From contig CALUHO010000025.1 of the NCBI GenBank assembly GCA_944320465.1, positions 1 through 47,923 on the forward strand: a stretch of 47,923 nucleotides of DNA, in the 5' to 3' direction. Below are positions 35,743 through 44,198 of this stretch, one piece after another. Below the pieces are notes generated by a model, which saw only the letters and a list, made by a program, of their open reading frames with translations, made no database searches and was not told the DNA's origin. Every line of letters begins with the position of its first letter. The stretch's first letter is position 1. The position numbers and the translations under genes were made by a program. Origin of the DNA: an uncultured Bacteroidales bacterium (lineage in GTDB: Bacteria > Bacteroidota > Bacteroidia > Bacteroidales > P3).

Positions 35743-37668
35743 ATGAAATATATGAGAAAAATAGCTTTTGTATTGCCCTTCCTGGTCTTTCTGGTGGGAA
35801 GCGGGCAAGCGCAAGTCCTTTTTCATGAAGACTTCCAGACAATGGATCTGGATGTCATGTCCACCGGCAGCCTTGATGCTGAGTGGACTTTGTACAACGA
35901 TGGGAACGAGCCGATTCAGAACCCGGATTTGACGTATCTGGACGAGGCTTGGAACATCTGGCGTGACGAGGATGGCTCGATGGTGGCAGTCAGCCTTTCC
36001 TTTTTCGAGGAAGCCGGGGCCGAAGCCGACCGTTGGATGGTCAGCCCGGCCGTAGATTTGTCTTCGGCGGTCCAACCCCGTCTTTCGTTCCGTGCCAGGG
36101 CCTTGGATGCCGACAACCGGGACGGGTTCGAAGTATTGTTGTCCACCACGGGGACGGACAAGGAAGATTTTACCGAAAGCCTGCAAGTGACCCGGCAGGC
36201 CCGTGCTTCCTGGGCCTGGTACACGATAGACCTTTCCGCTTATGCGGGACAGCGTGTCCATCTGGCTTTTGTCCAGAATTCCGTGGACAAGTACATTCTG
36301 TGCATGGATGATGTGAGCGTGTACGACCAGGCTTCTGCCGGTGCCGTGGTGGCCGCGTTGCGGATGCCTGCCGTCCAAGTCCTGACTTCCTCTTCGATGA
36401 ATGTCGCTTTGGAAGGGGAGATTCTCAACACGGGTTCCGAACCGATTGTTTCTTACGATTTGTGCTATGTTTTGGAAGGCGGTGACACTGTCCGGACAAA
36501 CCTGCAGGACGTTTCCATCGCCGCTTCCGCAACGGCGGCCTTTTCGGTGGAGGCATCCGTAAGCGGGGACGGAAACCGGATTTTCAGGGTCTGGGTGGAA
36601 AACATCAATGGTTCGGGGAATTCCTGCCCCTCCGCTTTTACCTATGTGTTCACGGCCGAACATGCCAGCTTGCCGCGCCAGCCTTTCTTCTTGGAGCTTT
36701 TTTCTTCGGGCATGTGTCCGAATTGCGCTCCCCGGAATGAGTCCTTGCATCCATTCATGCTTGAACACCAGGCAAACATCGAGGATAATTCCAGCAATTT
36801 CGTCATGGTCAAATACCAGGTGGACATTCCTACGGCGGGCGACCCGGTGGTGAACGACGATACCCGCGCCCGGGGCGATTTCTATGGCGTGAGGTCGGCT
36901 CCCTCGTTTTACTTGAACGGCCATTCCTATGGTCTGGTTGCCGATTCCATCCTGCACGCCCGCTGGGTCGACTCGATGGCCAAGTTCGAGCAAGAGGCGG
37001 TGAGCCTGCGTTTGAGGGGCTATCTGGAAGTGGAGGATTCCACTTTCCGGATTTCGACAGAAATCACGTCCTGCTTGCCGGATATCGATGAATATACCTT
37101 GCAGGTCGTCTTGCTGGAAGATTCCATCCATCATCTGACGCCCATGTACAACGGAGAACAGGATTTCTATTACTGCGCCCGCAAGATGCTGCCTGCCGTG
37201 TCAGGAACATTGATCGAGCCTGTTCCGTTGGGAACGACCGTGACGAAGGAGTTCGAGTATACCATTACCCCGGATGCCGGTCCTCGGATTTTCTCCAGTG
37301 TCGATAACATGGCTGCTGTGATTTTCCTGCAGAACAGGGTGACTCGTCAGGTCATCCAGGCAAAGTATCTGGAAAGAGGTGTCGTGGAATCTTCCAACGA
37401 GGAGAGCGTTTCTTTGCCGCCTCGCCTGCGTTTGATGCCCAATCCCGCTTCGGATCATGTACTGCTTGTGTTCGAAGCGCCGCAAGCGGATGTGGCGGAT
37501 GTTCAGCTGATCGATATGGGCGGGAAAATCGTTTTTTCTCGACGGATTTCCTTGGTGGCAGGACAGAACCGGGAAGAATTCAACTTGCAAGGCTTGGATG
37601 CCGGTTTGTATTTTGTGAGGGTTTCCTCGAAAGCTGGTATCTTTGTGTCCAAAATGGTGAAGAAATAA
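35743..37668 (+). CDS. Cleaved-adhesin plus Omp28-like CxxC protein with T9SS sorting domain, about 641 aa
   Basis: The frame is open from 35719 (GTG), but the ATG near 35743 (MKYMRKIAFVLPFLVFLVGS, then GQAQ) gives a proper signal peptide and is preferred. The first domain (about 25-200) is a cleaved-adhesin jelly roll: FHEDFQTMDLD, DRWMVSPAVDL, FEVLLSTTGTDKEDF, CMDDVSVYD. A CARDB-like beta-domain follows. Then comes an Omp28-type thioredoxin fold with FLELFSSGMCPNCAPRNESL, a CxxC at residues 333 and 336 counted from the GTG, and RSAPSFYLNGHSYG. The C-terminus is a type A T9SS sorting domain (RLMPNPASDHVLLVF, IDMGGKIVFSRRI, LDAGLYFVRVSS, KMVKK). It combines a binding domain and a putative thiol-redox domain in one exported protein. 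Confidence 0.82.
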   Translation: MKYMRKIAFVLPFLVFLVGSGQAQVLFHEDFQTMDLDVMSTGSLDAEWTLYNDGNEPIQNPDLTYLDEAWNIWRDEDGSMVAVSLSFFEEAGAEADRWMVSPAVDLSSAVQPRLSFRARALDADNRDGFEVLLSTTGTDKEDFTESLQVTRQARASWAWYTIDLSAYAGQRVHLAFVQNSVDKYILCMDDVSVYDQASAGAVVAALRMPAVQVLTSSSMNVALEGEILNTGSEPIVSYDLCYVLEGGDTVRTNLQDVSIAASATAAFSVEASVSGDGNRIFRVWVENINGSGNSCPSAFTYVFTAEHASLPRQPFFLELFSSGMCPNCAPRNESLHPFMLEHQANIEDNSSNFVMVKYQVDIPTAGDPVVNDDTRARGDFYGVRSAPSFYLNGHSYGLVADSILHARWVDSMAKFEQEAVSLRLRGYLEVEDSTFRISTEITSCLPDIDEYTLQVVLLEDSIHHLTPMYNGEQDFYYCARKMLPAVSGTLIEPVPLGTTVTKEFEYTITPDAGPRIFSSVDNMAAVIFLQNRVTRQVIQAKYLERGVVESSNEESVSLPPRLRLMPNPASDHVLLVFEAPQADVADVQLIDMGGKIVFSRRISLVAGQNREEFNLQGLDAGLYFVRVSSKAGIFVSKMVKK

Positions 37669-37896
37669 GACCGTCCTGACGACGGGGCGGAGGAGCATTC
37701 CTGCCGGGTGGCAGGCTTTGCTTCTTCCGGGGCGGGATTCCGTCCGTCTGGCAAGGAAGTCGCCTCGTCTTGATTATGAGAATCATTAAAGCCGGGTCCT
37801 ATGAATCAGGTCCGCGTTCCATGCCGGGAAGATTTCTCTCGCCCGGCGGAAAAACCGCCTCGGCCTGGTTCATGAATCCCCTAAAAAGAATATGTC

Positions 37897-40077
37897 ATGA
37901 GAAATATTTTGTCGGCAGCCGCCGGGTTTCTTGTTTGTGTTGCGTGGGCTGGAGGTCTGTATGCTCAAGATCCACAGGAGTATGAATCTGGTGCTTTTTA
38001 TGTCCGGCTGAAACCTTCATCGGCACCCGTCTTGGCCAAAGGCGAGGCTTACGTGCGGGCGGATGCAGTGTCTTTCTTGCAGGCGGCGATGCCTGCGTAT
38101 GGTCTTCATTCCCGTTTTGCGTCGATGCGGACCGGGAATAATGAACGCCTTGGCCGTACATTCCGGATAGAGTTCGACAGTCTGGACCGGACAGAAGAAT
38201 TGCTGGATTGGCTCGAATCCAGGCCGGAAGTGGAAATGGTGGAGCCTGTCCCTGCTTATTACATCCAAGCAGGCGTTTTGCCGGGCGGCAAGACGGATTC
38301 TGCCGGAGATGGAGCGTCCGGGACGGATCCGTTTTACGGGACGGTCAACGGAGTTGACCTGAGCTGGCATTTGGATTTGATCAATGCTCAGGAAGCATGG
38401 GGAAAAGCTACGGCTCAATCCAATGTGACCGTGGCCATCGTGGATAATGCTGTCTGGGGCGATCACCCGGATCTGGGAATAGCGGCCGGGAACCAGTATA
38501 ACGTGATGTCGGCCACGGCAGGCAATTCTGCGCCTCCTGTCAGTGTGGATCAGGATCAAGAGTGTGAAAGCCTGAATTCATGCAATGTGTACAATTGGTC
38601 GCATGGCACGCATTGCGCCGGAGCGGTCGGAGCAGTGCGCGGGAACGGGGTCGGTATTGCTTCCATCGGGTCGGGTGTGAGCCTGATGGGTGTTTCCTGC
38701 CCCAGCACGGATGCTTCAGGCTTGTCGGTCAGGAACGGTTTCGCCGGAGTGACTTGGGCTGCCGAGCACGGGGCGGATGTCATCAGTCTTTCCTGGGGAG
38801 GATATTCCGTGGCAGAGACGGAACGCGAAGTGATTCAGTCTTGCATCGATCAAGGTATTGTCATTGTAGCGGCTGCCGGGAACGACAACCGGGCTGATGT
38901 CCCCTTCTACCCGGCCGATCTCCCCGGGGTCATATCCGTGGCTTCGGTCAATTCCGATTTAGGGATATCTTCCTTCTCCAATAGCGGGGATTGGGTCGAT
39001 GTGGCCGCACCGGGAGGTTTTGTGGTAGTGAACGGGAACGAGACTTCCAACTGTATCCTGAGCACGACTTTCTGCCGGTCCCAGTCGTACCGTATGAGTG
39101 GCATCACCGTGGTGAACGGGGAGTTTTACGATGGCATGTACGGGACTTCGATGGCCACGCCGGTCGTGGCCGGCCTTTGCGGCTTGCTGCTTTCCGTCGA
39201 TTCAACTTTGGATTCTTATTCTATGCGCGAGGTCCTGATGTCGTCGGCGCAGGCTCTGGATGCTTCGAGCGGGAAACATATCCGTCCGGGTTCAGGGGCC
39301 ATCGATGCTTCGGCGGCTGTGGATCTGCTTCAGGGAGGTTTCCTCGCCCCGCGCAATTTCACGGCTGTGCGCGATGGGATTGCCGTTTCTCTCAGCTGGC
39401 AGGCTCCGGCCCTCGATGCGCCTGCGGATGTCTACCAGTTGTTCCGTGACGATGTGCTGATTGCTGAAACTCAGGATAGCTCGTTTGTGGATACGGTCAT
39501 GGATGAAGGACTTTGCAATTATTCGGTCCGGGCTTTGTACGGTGGAAGGGAGGATACGACGAACAGGGCTGCGGTGGATGTGTATGTGCCTGATTTGTAC
39601 GAGGTGGCCGTGAGTGTGTCCCCGGAAGGTTGCGGCACGGTCTCCGGGTCGGGTTATTACCCAGCGGGAGAGGAAATATTGCTGACGGCCACCGCGGTGC
39701 CAGGCTGCGAGTTTGTGCGTTGGGTGGAAGACAGGAATGTCCTCGGCCGGGATACGTCTTTGTCGTATCTGGTAGAGTACGATGCCGAGATCGAGGCGAT
39801 TTTTTCAGGGACTCCTGAAACGCATGTGGAGAGCGATGGTTTTGCGGGCCAAGTCGCTGCATACCCTAACCCGTTCAGGAATACGATTCATCTTGAATCC
39901 GCTGTCGCTTTGCAAGTCGTGGAGGTCTACTCCATGTCAGGGCAGAGATTGCGGGAACTTGCCTTGGACGGGGCTTTTTCAGTGGAAGTTGATCTTTCGG
40001 CTTTGCCGGCTGGCCTGTATGTGCTGAAAGTGGAGACCGGAGCGGGAACGGAAACGTTGCGCGTCAGCAAGTACTGA
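37897..40077 (+). CDS. T9SS-exported subtilisin-like serine protease, 726 aa
   Basis: Signal peptide 1-23 (ILSAAAGFLVCVAWAGGLYA). An N-terminal propeptide-like region (30-125) precedes an S8 peptidase domain. The catalytic triad is Asp183 (VAIVDNAVWGDHPDLG), His236 (WSHGTHCAGAVG) and Ser418 (YGTSMATPVVAG), with oxyanion Asn329 (AAAGNDN). DNAV replaces the usual DTGV at the aspartate. Beyond about 485 come a fibronectin-III module (VYQLFRDDVLIAETQDSSF), an InlB B-repeat-like domain (VSVSPEGCGTVSGSGYYPAG) and a type A T9SS sorting domain (AAYPNPFRNTIHLES, YSMSGQRLREL, LPAGLYVLKVETG). It is predicted to digest proteins outside the cell, which suits an amino-acid fermenter. Its stop lies 18 bp from the convergent TPR-HTH gene. 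Confidence 0.92.
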   Translation: MRNILSAAAGFLVCVAWAGGLYAQDPQEYESGAFYVRLKPSSAPVLAKGEAYVRADAVSFLQAAMPAYGLHSRFASMRTGNNERLGRTFRIEFDSLDRTEELLDWLESRPEVEMVEPVPAYYIQAGVLPGGKTDSAGDGASGTDPFYGTVNGVDLSWHLDLINAQEAWGKATAQSNVTVAIVDNAVWGDHPDLGIAAGNQYNVMSATAGNSAPPVSVDQDQECESLNSCNVYNWSHGTHCAGAVGAVRGNGVGIASIGSGVSLMGVSCPSTDASGLSVRNGFAGVTWAAEHGADVISLSWGGYSVAETEREVIQSCIDQGIVIVAAAGNDNRADVPFYPADLPGVISVASVNSDLGISSFSNSGDWVDVAAPGGFVVVNGNETSNCILSTTFCRSQSYRMSGITVVNGEFYDGMYGTSMATPVVAGLCGLLLSVDSTLDSYSMREVLMSSAQALDASSGKHIRPGSGAIDASAAVDLLQGGFLAPRNFTAVRDGIAVSLSWQAPALDAPADVYQLFRDDVLIAETQDSSFVDTVMDEGLCNYSVRALYGGREDTTNRAAVDVYVPDLYEVAVSVSPEGCGTVSGSGYYPAGEEILLTATAVPGCEFVRWVEDRNVLGRDTSLSYLVEYDAEIEAIFSGTPETHVESDGFAGQVAAYPNPFRNTIHLESAVALQVVEVYSMSGQRLRELALDGAFSVEVDLSALPAGLYVLKVETGAGTETLRVSKY

Positions 40078-40095
40078 GCGGGAATCGGTTTTCTG

Positions 40096-41979
40096 CTACT
40101 CATCCATTCCAATCCTCTCTCTTGGGGAAGCCGCTTCAGCCATCTTGCTGTCATTCGGGATAGGAGACTGGGGCATCGGATAGTCCAGCGATTGCAGGAA
40201 AGCCACGATGTCTTCCGAGTTTTCCAGCTTGAGCTTGTTTTTCAGCCTGAATTTAGCCATGCCGATCGACTGGAGCGTGCGCCCCGTCAGATTGGCGACA
40301 TCCCGGTTGCTGAGTCCTAAATTGAACAGGACGCAGAGATGCTTCTCGTTAGAGGTGAGATCAGGGCATACCTTGGATAGTTTGGCCAAGAACCCTTTGT
40401 CTACTTGTTCAAAGTAGAACTCGAAGTCTTTCCATTCTTTTTCCGATGCGATCTGTTTGGCGAGGTTTTCGATTTCGCAGACGATGGATTTTTCCTTGCC
40501 CCGCAGGGTGAACGCTGTCTTCAGCGTCTTCAGGTTCTCGAGTATGGCGTTCTGCAGATGGTTCAGCCGCAAGAAACGGAGCGTGTTCGTGGCAAGCTCC
40601 TTGTTTTTCTGCTCAATGGTTTCTCCGGCCTTTTGCAGTTTCTTTTCCGAATCGGCCTTGATTTGTTCGGATTGCTTCTGGACTTTGGAAAAATGCCGGA
40701 TAAGGAAGATGATCAAGAGTGCCAGGATGGCGGATATGCCCGAGAGGCCGAAGATCCACAACATCCGGTTCTGGGCTTTCAGCCTTGTCAGGACCAAGTC
40801 GTTCTGGTTTGCCAGATGCTCTTGTTCATGGCGGTAGTTATTGTATTCAAGTTCCAGCTGGAGCAAGGACTGGCTTTGTTCTGCCGCAAAGGACGAGTCC
40901 ACCATTGTCATGGCCTGGCGCAAACATCCCAAGGCTTCTTTTTCATTTCCCATTTCCTCGTGGCATTGGCTCAGCAGCTTGAGCAGGTCGGCCTGGAGGG
41001 AGAATTTCTTTTCTCCGTCCAGTCTTTTCAGCTGTTCCGATGCCAGTCTGAGGCACTGGGCGTGTTTCCCTTCTTGCAGCAGGCTTTTGGCATAGGCCAT
41101 TGTGACGAACCCTTCAAGGTGGTGGTAATTTCCTTGGCGGGTTCGCTCCAAGGCTTCGGAAAAGTACTGGTTTGCTATGTTGTACTGGCCTAAGCCTGCA
41201 TAGATGTATCCCATGGCCAGGCGGCTGGTGATGGCTTCCGTGCCTTGGTAGTTCTCCGCTTCCACGATCTGGTAGCTCCGGGTGCAGTACGGCAAGGCTT
41301 CCTTGTACATCTGCTTGTCCAGGTATGCTGTCCCTATGTTGCTGCAAGCCAGATAGATTCCTCTCTGGTCATGGGCGGCTTCGTATTCTTGCAGCGCATG
41401 TTTGAAGTATTTGAGAGCTATGTCGATATAAGAGCGGTAGGCGAAAGTGGCTCCGATGCCGTTGAGGCATTTCGCCCGCAAGGAGGCATTGCTGTCTTGT
41501 TCGAAACGGGAGTAGAGGTGCTGGTAGATACGCAAGGCCGAATCGGTCTTTTCGCCATATACCAGGCTCAGGGCCAAATTGGAATAGCTTTCAACCAAAA
41601 GGCTTTTCCATTGCGGGCTGGGATGTTCGTCCATGATTCTTTCCAAGTCCGGGATTACTTTCTGGTTGATTTGTTCGCAGTACTTGTTGCTATCGAGCGA
41701 AAAATACAGGAAACCTCTTCTGACCGCGTAGAAATAACGTTTGTAAACATTTTCTTTTCGGATAGCGTAATTCTCTGCTTGCTTTGAGATTGCGATTTGG
41801 CTATCCAAAGAAATCCTGCTTTGGAAAGACAGGGCCCGGTCGTAGACGGCAAAACTGTCGGCTTCGTTATGGCGGGGATTGCCAAGGCATAAGCCGGAGG
41901 AGAAAAAGAATGTCAGCATCACCGAAACGATGTAACAAAGCATTTCTTTTGCGTTCAGGTTTCCGGTGGGCTTGGGCAT
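40096..41979 (-). CDS. TPR-transmembrane-HTH regulator, about 627 aa
   Basis: The frame extends to 42045, but a -7 box at 42018-42011 lies inside that extension, so the ATG at 41979 (MPKPTGNLNAKEMLCYIVSV) is preferred. The N-terminal hydrophobic segment (VMLTFFFSSGLCLG) is a signal or anchor. About seven tetratricopeptide repeats follow (ALSLVYGEKTDSALRIYQHL, CSNIGTAYLDKQMYKEALPY). Next are a transmembrane helix (ILWIFGLSGISAILALLIIF-like), a coiled coil (KQSEQIKADSEKKLQKAGET), and a LuxR-like HTH (LSNRDVANLTGRTLQSIGMA). It has the same design as the 540-aa protein at 19403-21025. It converges with the protease gene and diverges from kamC, so it could sense periplasmic peptides and control either neighbour; this is inference. 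Confidence 0.83.
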   Translation of the reverse strand: MPKPTGNLNAKEMLCYIVSVMLTFFFSSGLCLGNPRHNEADSFAVYDRALSFQSRISLDSQIAISKQAENYAIRKENVYKRYFYAVRRGFLYFSLDSNKYCEQINQKVIPDLERIMDEHPSPQWKSLLVESYSNLALSLVYGEKTDSALRIYQHLYSRFEQDSNASLRAKCLNGIGATFAYRSYIDIALKYFKHALQEYEAAHDQRGIYLACSNIGTAYLDKQMYKEALPYCTRSYQIVEAENYQGTEAITSRLAMGYIYAGLGQYNIANQYFSEALERTRQGNYHHLEGFVTMAYAKSLLQEGKHAQCLRLASEQLKRLDGEKKFSLQADLLKLLSQCHEEMGNEKEALGCLRQAMTMVDSSFAAEQSQSLLQLELEYNNYRHEQEHLANQNDLVLTRLKAQNRMLWIFGLSGISAILALLIIFLIRHFSKVQKQSEQIKADSEKKLQKAGETIEQKNKELATNTLRFLRLNHLQNAILENLKTLKTAFTLRGKEKSIVCEIENLAKQIASEKEWKDFEFYFEQVDKGFLAKLSKVCPDLTSNEKHLCVLFNLGLSNRDVANLTGRTLQSIGMAKFRLKNKLKLENSEDIVAFLQSLDYPMPQSPIPNDSKMAEAASPRERIGMDE

Positions 41980-42010
41980 AAAAATGGGTTTTTCAATAGG
42001 TTGGTTCTTG

Positions 42011-42018
42011 CAAAGGTA
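42011..42018 (-). promoter_or_regulatory. -7 box of the second TPR-HTH gene
   Basis: TACCTTTG on the minus strand matches TAnnTTTG. No TTG is present at the preferred distance. It supports the start codon at 41979 rather than 42045. Confidence 0.45.
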
Positions 42019-42093
42019 CGTTTTTTCTGCAAATATCGCGGCCATGTCCTGAAAAGGTAGATGCCAGAAGCGGCAGGAACAGGAAACATGTCT

Positions 42094-42101
42094 TATCTTT
42101 G
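42094..42101 (+). promoter_or_regulatory. -7 box of kamC
   Basis: TATCTTTG ends 5 bp before the ATG at 42107, the same spacing as at kamB, implying a leaderless or nearly leaderless transcript. A -33 TTG is not evident. Confidence 0.6.
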
Positions 42102-42106
42102 CCCGT

Positions 42107-43855
42107 ATGCAAGCAAATGATTTAAGGAGAAAGATAAGCGGTTTCGATTACATGTTGAAACAGCTGGATTTGCAGTCGGCCGTGGGGCGTGATGCTTTGT
42201 CGGGGCTGGTTTGGCATGGTCCGGGACAAGAAGAGGGCCTGTTTGTGGAACTGGGAAGGGTCGAATGTCTGAAGAGGTATCTGGCTTCCCGCTCCACGGT
42301 TCCGTTGGACAAGTTCAAAATGAAAATTTCCCAGATCTGGGATATACGTTCTTCATTCAATCTGCTTTTGGAGTCCACGGTTGACGATGTGCAGCTTTTT
42401 GAAATCAAACGTTTCGCTTTGTTGGCGGGTGAGTCATGCCGGTATCTGTCCGAGGTGGTGCAGGCTTGCAGCTTTGCCGACCCTCCTTGCCTTCTCCCGG
42501 ATTTGTCGGAAGTGGTGGCTGTCTTGGATCCCCGGGGCGAGAAGTTGCCGGTCTTCCATGTATACGATGAGTATGATTCCCGTCTGGCCGAAGCACGCAA
42601 GGCTTTGCTGGCGTTGGACCGGGAGGCTTCGTTATCCCAGTTGCAGGACGGGCGGGAGACGTTGGCTGGCAGCGGGGACATGCTGGGAAGGGACGGGGAA
42701 AGCCAGTCTGCGGGCGGCCGGTGGCCGGATAGGACAAATCAGGAGGCCGCTTTGCATAGCGGGGAAAACTTGGAATCGGCAAACAACGGCTTGAAGTCCT
42801 TGGATGCGGCGATAGCGCGTTTGCAATCGGAATGCCAGGAATTGGAACAGCATGTGCGGGAAATGCTCTCGATCCGTCTCCGTCCTTTTGTCCCTGTCCT
42901 GAAGGAAGCCTTGGATGCGGTGGCTTATTGGGATTTATTGGTAGCCAAAGCGGGTCTGGCATGGAAATTCGATTTGGTTTTGCCGGATATCCTTGGTCCG
43001 GAATCACTCCGGAAGAAGGATTGGAACGTGTCTCGGAAGGCGGCGGAGGGGCTGGCGGATATGGTCTTGGCTTACGAGGGTTTGTTTCATCCTATGGTCA
43101 AGGCATTGCTGGAAGCGGAAAAGAACCGTTACCAAGCAGTAGATGTGGCTTTGGCTTCCGGGCCGTGCTTGCTGACAGGGGCTAACATGAGTGGGAAGAC
43201 GGTCTTGCTCAAGAGTCTGGCTTTGTCTCAGTGCTTGTTGCAGACGGGGTTCTTGGTGCCGGCGGCCAAGGCGGTCATGCCATTGTTCGATTCTGTGGAG
43301 ATACTGGTACATGACGGGCAGGACGAGAAGCGGGGATTGTCGTCTTTCGGTGCGGAGATGCAGCGTCTCAACGGTGTCCTGGAGCGTTTGAGGAGGGGAG
43401 AGAGGATGTTGTTGTTGGTGGACGAGCTGGCACGGACAACGAATCCTTCGGAGGGGAAAGCTATGGTCTGCGCGGTGTTGGATGCCTTGCAGGAATTGCC
43501 TTGCTGCGCGATGGTGAGCACGCATTACGGGCCTATCCCGAACCATGTGCGGCATTTGAGGGTGAGAGGATTCAGGGAGGATTGGGCCTTGGCTCGATTA
43601 AATCCGGTTGGTTCGGCCCGGAAAGCGGGAGAAAATGCGGAGGCTTCGGGCATGGTTTTGCCAGCGGAGGCGGAAAGATTCGATATTGGCCGGATTCAGT
43701 CGTGCATGGATTATTCCTTGGTGGAGGAAAAACCGGGTGAAATGCCTCCGATGGAGGCATTGCGGATAGCTTCTTTGCTGGGTTTCGATCCGGAAGTGCT
43801 GGGGAAAGCTCGGGCGTATTACGATGCCGAATGCAGGGATTCAGGGAAAGAGTAG
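42107..43855 (+). CDS. kamC: KamC, MutS-related ATPase subunit of the lysine 5,6-aminomutase reactivase
   Basis: 582 aa. The C-terminal part is a MutS-type ABC ATPase: Walker A G358-ANMSGKT, HDGQDEKRGLSSFGAEMQRL (signature region), Walker B LLLVD439-E440-LARTTNPSEG and the switch S471-THYG. The N-terminal mismatch-binding domains of MutS are absent. A helical clamp-like region with a low-complexity insert (about 195-235) is present instead. KamC with KamB is proposed to reactivate lysine 5,6-aminomutase using ATP, and proteins like this are easily misannotated as mismatch repair. It lies 343 bp upstream of kamD on the same strand, but kamD has its own promoters. The start is set by the -7 box 5 bp upstream. 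Confidence 0.85.
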   Translation: MQANDLRRKISGFDYMLKQLDLQSAVGRDALSGLVWHGPGQEEGLFVELGRVECLKRYLASRSTVPLDKFKMKISQIWDIRSSFNLLLESTVDDVQLFEIKRFALLAGESCRYLSEVVQACSFADPPCLLPDLSEVVAVLDPRGEKLPVFHVYDEYDSRLAEARKALLALDREASLSQLQDGRETLAGSGDMLGRDGESQSAGGRWPDRTNQEAALHSGENLESANNGLKSLDAAIARLQSECQELEQHVREMLSIRLRPFVPVLKEALDAVAYWDLLVAKAGLAWKFDLVLPDILGPESLRKKDWNVSRKAAEGLADMVLAYEGLFHPMVKALLEAEKNRYQAVDVALASGPCLLTGANMSGKTVLLKSLALSQCLLQTGFLVPAAKAVMPLFDSVEILVHDGQDEKRGLSSFGAEMQRLNGVLERLRRGERMLLLVDELARTTNPSEGKAMVCAVLDALQELPCCAMVSTHYGPIPNHVRHLRVRGFREDWALARLNPVGSARKAGENAEASGMVLPAEAERFDIGRIQSCMDYSLVEEKPGEMPPMEALRIASLLGFDPEVLGKARAYYDAECRDSGKE

Positions 43856-43892
43856 GCCGCCAGTGCTTTTGTTTTTTTCCGGGGACTGTGGA

Positions 43893-43930
43893 TAACTTTG
43901 TTGAATTATGGATTCTTATGATTAACTTTG
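43893..43930 (+). promoter_or_regulatory. kamDE promoters (two overlapping)
   Basis: TTG (43901-43903), a 19-bp spacer and TAACTTTG (43923-43930) form a good promoter. A second TAACTTTG (43893-43900) has a TTG 21 bp upstream. Transcripts would carry a leader of about 260 nt before kamD. Confidence 0.6.
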
Positions 43931-43960
43931 CAAGTTTTTGAATGCAGTGGCATGGAGGGT

Positions 43961-44069
43961 TTGGCATGGCTCTCGACTCAATCGGGGCGTTGGTTGCACC
44001 GAAGCCCCTCCGTCTCGGCCATGCTCAAGCAGGGGAACGGCTTGGCATGGCTCTCGACTCAATCGGGGC
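43961..44069 (+). repeat. Duplicated 28-bp element in the kamD leader
   Basis: Exact 28-bp copies at 43961-43988 and 44042-44069 begin TTGGCATGGCTCTCGACTCA and are 81 bp apart. A third, diverged copy lies at 22619-22646 before kamB. No cobalamin-riboswitch B12 box was found in this leader. Confidence 0.7.
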
Positions 44070-44198
44070 TTTGGCTTCGCGAAAGGGCAGGAACATTCCC
44101 GAGGGGCGGGCAAAAACAGAAGGCCCTGCATAGGCCTTTTCCCAGGAAGGCAAGAAACTTTAAACAGCCTCTGATTCGGCTAAGAAAAAACTTTCGAT

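Noticed and set aside
42107..43855. Annotation as DNA mismatch repair protein MutS
   Set aside because: The mismatch-recognition domain is missing and the gene stands directly before kamD-kamE, fitting KamC instead.
43931..44198. A cobalamin riboswitch in the leader of the B12-dependent kamDE genes
   Set aside because: No B12 box or riboswitch core could be recognised; the leader is instead built around a duplicated 28-bp sequence.
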